From Loxodes magnus (taxonomy: Eukaryota > Ciliophora > Karyorelictea > Loxodida > Loxodidae): a stretch of 64,000 nt of DNA. Both the position numbers and the translations under genes were made by a program. The notes under the pieces were generated by a model. It saw nothing but the letters and a program-made list of their open reading frames with translations, was not told the origin of the DNA and searched no databases. Below, piece after piece: positions 61,979 to 64,000 of the stretch. Every line of letters starts with the position of its first letter. Position 1 is the first letter of the stretch. The stretch covers positions 372,001 to 436,000 of the forward strand of contig CAMPDV010000083.1 in the NCBI GenBank assembly GCA_946699065.1, given 5' to 3'.

Positions 61979-64000
61979 GTCAGATGTCACATTTTAATTA
62001 TGTAAATATTCTTTTTATCTCCATTATTATGATTTTACACTAGGTGTAATGGATATAAAATATACAAAACGTTCAAGTATTTTTACAAATAATAATATAA
62101 CTCTTAAATCTTCATTCGTTAAAGTGAAAAATTATTATTTTCGAAAAGAGCTTACTATTACATCATGAAATTTTCTAGCATCGAAAGTATTTCATCATTT
62201 TATGCCTTCAATTATTAGGTAAGTAATAGTATGCTGAAATTCTTACTTTCCCTTTATTATTTGACTATTTGCTCATAAATCTTTAATTGACCTTTTGCTT
62301 TAAACATAAAATTTCAACTTTTATTATAGAATAGATAAGCCTGATTAAAAAGTTAAAATGATTCAAATTTTTAGCTTTCAAAATTTGTTTATAAAGCTTT
62401 AGCATTATTTTCTATTTTAAAATTGATGATTTTAATTGCTTAGAATAATTAATTAAAAGTTTAAGCCAAAATAGTATTTCCTTTTAAATTTGTGTAAGCT
62501 ATTGTTATCTTTGTTAATCTTAAGCTTACTATTTCTCTCTGAAACTAGGTATAAGATACTATATTTATAGCTAATCAATTTCATTCATTAAGTAAATCCT
62601 TCAATAATATTAACTTTTATTCTAGAAATAGTTATTTTATATAGTTTTAATAATATATCAGTCTAAAGAATTTTTAATATATAAGCACAATATGATTAAT
62701 AATCATTCTTATAATTATCTAAGATAAGCTAAGAATGATGGACTTTAATAATAAAATGCAAAGGCAAATTAAGATTAATAAATATAATGAAATTAATAAA
62801 TTGACTCGGCTATTCCTTTATTTTCTCAATCATTGAATTAAGATTAGCCAAGTTTTAATTATATACTTTAGCTTATAACTAAATATATTTAGAAACTTTT
62901 TCTCTGTTTAATTAATTATTTAGGTAGAATAGCTATTTTGCTATACAAATAAATAGCTATTTGATATCCTTTTATTTATAGTATATCTCTCTTATTGTTA
63001 AATATCTTTATCTAAAAATTGTCTAGAACTAAAAATTAATTTGATAATCTAAATTTGTTTCTTCTCTTGAATTCTAGTTATTTACTTTAATCACTAATTT
63101 GAAAGCTTAAATCCACATATGTTCTAATAATATAAATTAGATAATAAAAGTATAATAATACTCTAACAATTTAAAGAGAGATAGTGCTTCAAATTTAAAA
63201 TTAGTAAAGTTAATAACAGTTCTTAGTTCTAGATACCTAGATAAATATTAGCTATATTGATATTTTTTATAACTGAAATGATATCTATTGAGTAGTAAGT
63301 TTTGTAAGATATCTACATTAGATTCTTTTTACTTAATTCAGGCTTTAAAAAGATTAACCAAAAGCAGATTGAAATTAGAAAGTTCATAAAAAGGAAATTC
63401 TAAGAAGCTGCATTATTTATTCTGATCTTAAGGTAACTTATTAATAGTAGTATCTATACTTGTAATATAATATTTAACCAAAATATTAAGGCTATCTTAA
63501 TTATTAACTTTGAATATTTGAACATATCTAAGCTCTTGCTAAGCTGCTTTCTCTGAACTGTCTCTTGATGGACATGAAAGGAATATTCTGCTGATTAATT
63601 CTGCAAACAGGAACCTCCATGAATTCGTATTACAAAATCATAGTTTCATGATCCTACCAAAGCCGGATAATCTTTCAGGTTAGTTTACTTCAAGATTATG
63701 GATCCAATAGTGATGTCTCTAAGGTTATAGGTATAGTCAAAAAATCCAAAAATTAAATGCCGCCATTCTTTTGATAATTAATAGAGTATATCTTTATCCA
63801 AATGAATAAACTTAGTTATTAGCAGATAAGCATATTTAGGTAAATTCTTATAAACTAGTAAATATAATAAACTAATAAGAAATATAAGTTACCTTATATA
63901 GCTATCTAATATAGTATAGCTTTAAAATTAGTTGGTTATTTTATTAAATATCAAGAGGAAATATCTATTATATATATTCTAATTTGCATATAAAATAAAA
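61979..64000. other. Intergenic to right edge, AT-rich
   Basis: About 2 kb with no confident gene, apart from the GC-richer island listed separately. Confidence 0.35.
63540..63780. other. GC-richer island of unknown nature
   Basis: About 240 bases visibly richer in G and C than the flanks. One plus frame reads protein-like (SLDGHERNILLINSANRNL...) with no start or domain. It contains a small inverted repeat ATCAT-6nt-ATGAT near 63,642-63,657 and a repeated ATTCTGC. It could be a gene fragment or a structural RNA. I cannot tell which. Confidence 0.3.

Noticed and set aside
1..64000. Condylostoma-type code in which TAA and TAG are also regular stops
   Set aside because: Nearly all recognisable genes here end at TGA. 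Only two gene ends are ambiguous, and each has a possible intron explanation.

Overview
This window looks like a ciliate nuclear genome, most likely a karyorelict close to Loxodes (NCBI code 27). It is very AT-rich. Ordinary ORFs break up under the standard code but become long, family-recognisable proteins when TAA and TAG are read as Gln and internal TGA as Trp. TGA falls exactly on conserved Trp positions: MORN repeats, kinase subdomain IX, a RING-H2 Trp and an ankyrin repeat. A terminal TGA also closes almost every gene at the length the family expects. Coding exons are interrupted, if at all, by tiny introns of about 16-25 nt with GTAAG-like donors. All translations here were made by eye under this code, so every boundary is a reading and not a computed prediction.

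Layout, left to right: (1) 1-8 kb: a minus-strand Q/N-rich gene running off the left edge, divergent by 21 bp from a secreted histidine acid phosphatase, then a cyclic-nucleotide-binding protein and an unidentified gene. (2) 9.6-16.3 kb: a helix-turn-helix protein, a myristoylated MORN-repeat protein (minus), a small two-helix membrane protein and a coiled-coil protein. (3) 17-25.6 kb: an ankyrin plus double-SAM protein, an ankyrin-DHHC palmitoyltransferase homologue whose DHHC box reads D-F-H-S, and a CAMK-like Ser/Thr kinase (minus). (4) 27-31.8 kb: two tandem paralogous EGF-TM-RING-H2 genes and a BAP29/31-like ER membrane protein, all minus. (5) 34-41.5 kb: an outer-arm-dynein docking coiled-coil protein, an unknown tail-anchored protein (minus), an AGC/YANK-like kinase (minus) and an RsmI-type rRNA methyltransferase. 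(6) 44.7-54.7 kb: one uninterrupted ~3,320-codon gene for an IP3-receptor/ryanodine-receptor-type calcium channel that also carries an EF-hand pair. (7) 56-62 kb: an acylated kelch protein (minus) and a protein joining a USP-type DUSP and ubiquitin-like module to an AGC kinase domain.

The content is typical of ciliate signalling and ciliary biology: Ca2+ release, cyclic nucleotides, kinases, membrane-anchored scaffolds and dynein docking. There is no operon logic. Neighbouring genes lie on both strands and are separated by about 0.2-3 kb of very AT-rich DNA in which I see no tRNA, rRNA, CRISPR or transposon. The most unusual items are the triple-sense stop code with TGA in two roles, the DUSP-Ubl-kinase fusion, the degenerate DHHC box, the EF-hand-bearing IP3R-like channel, and a GC-richer island near 63.6 kb that I cannot explain.
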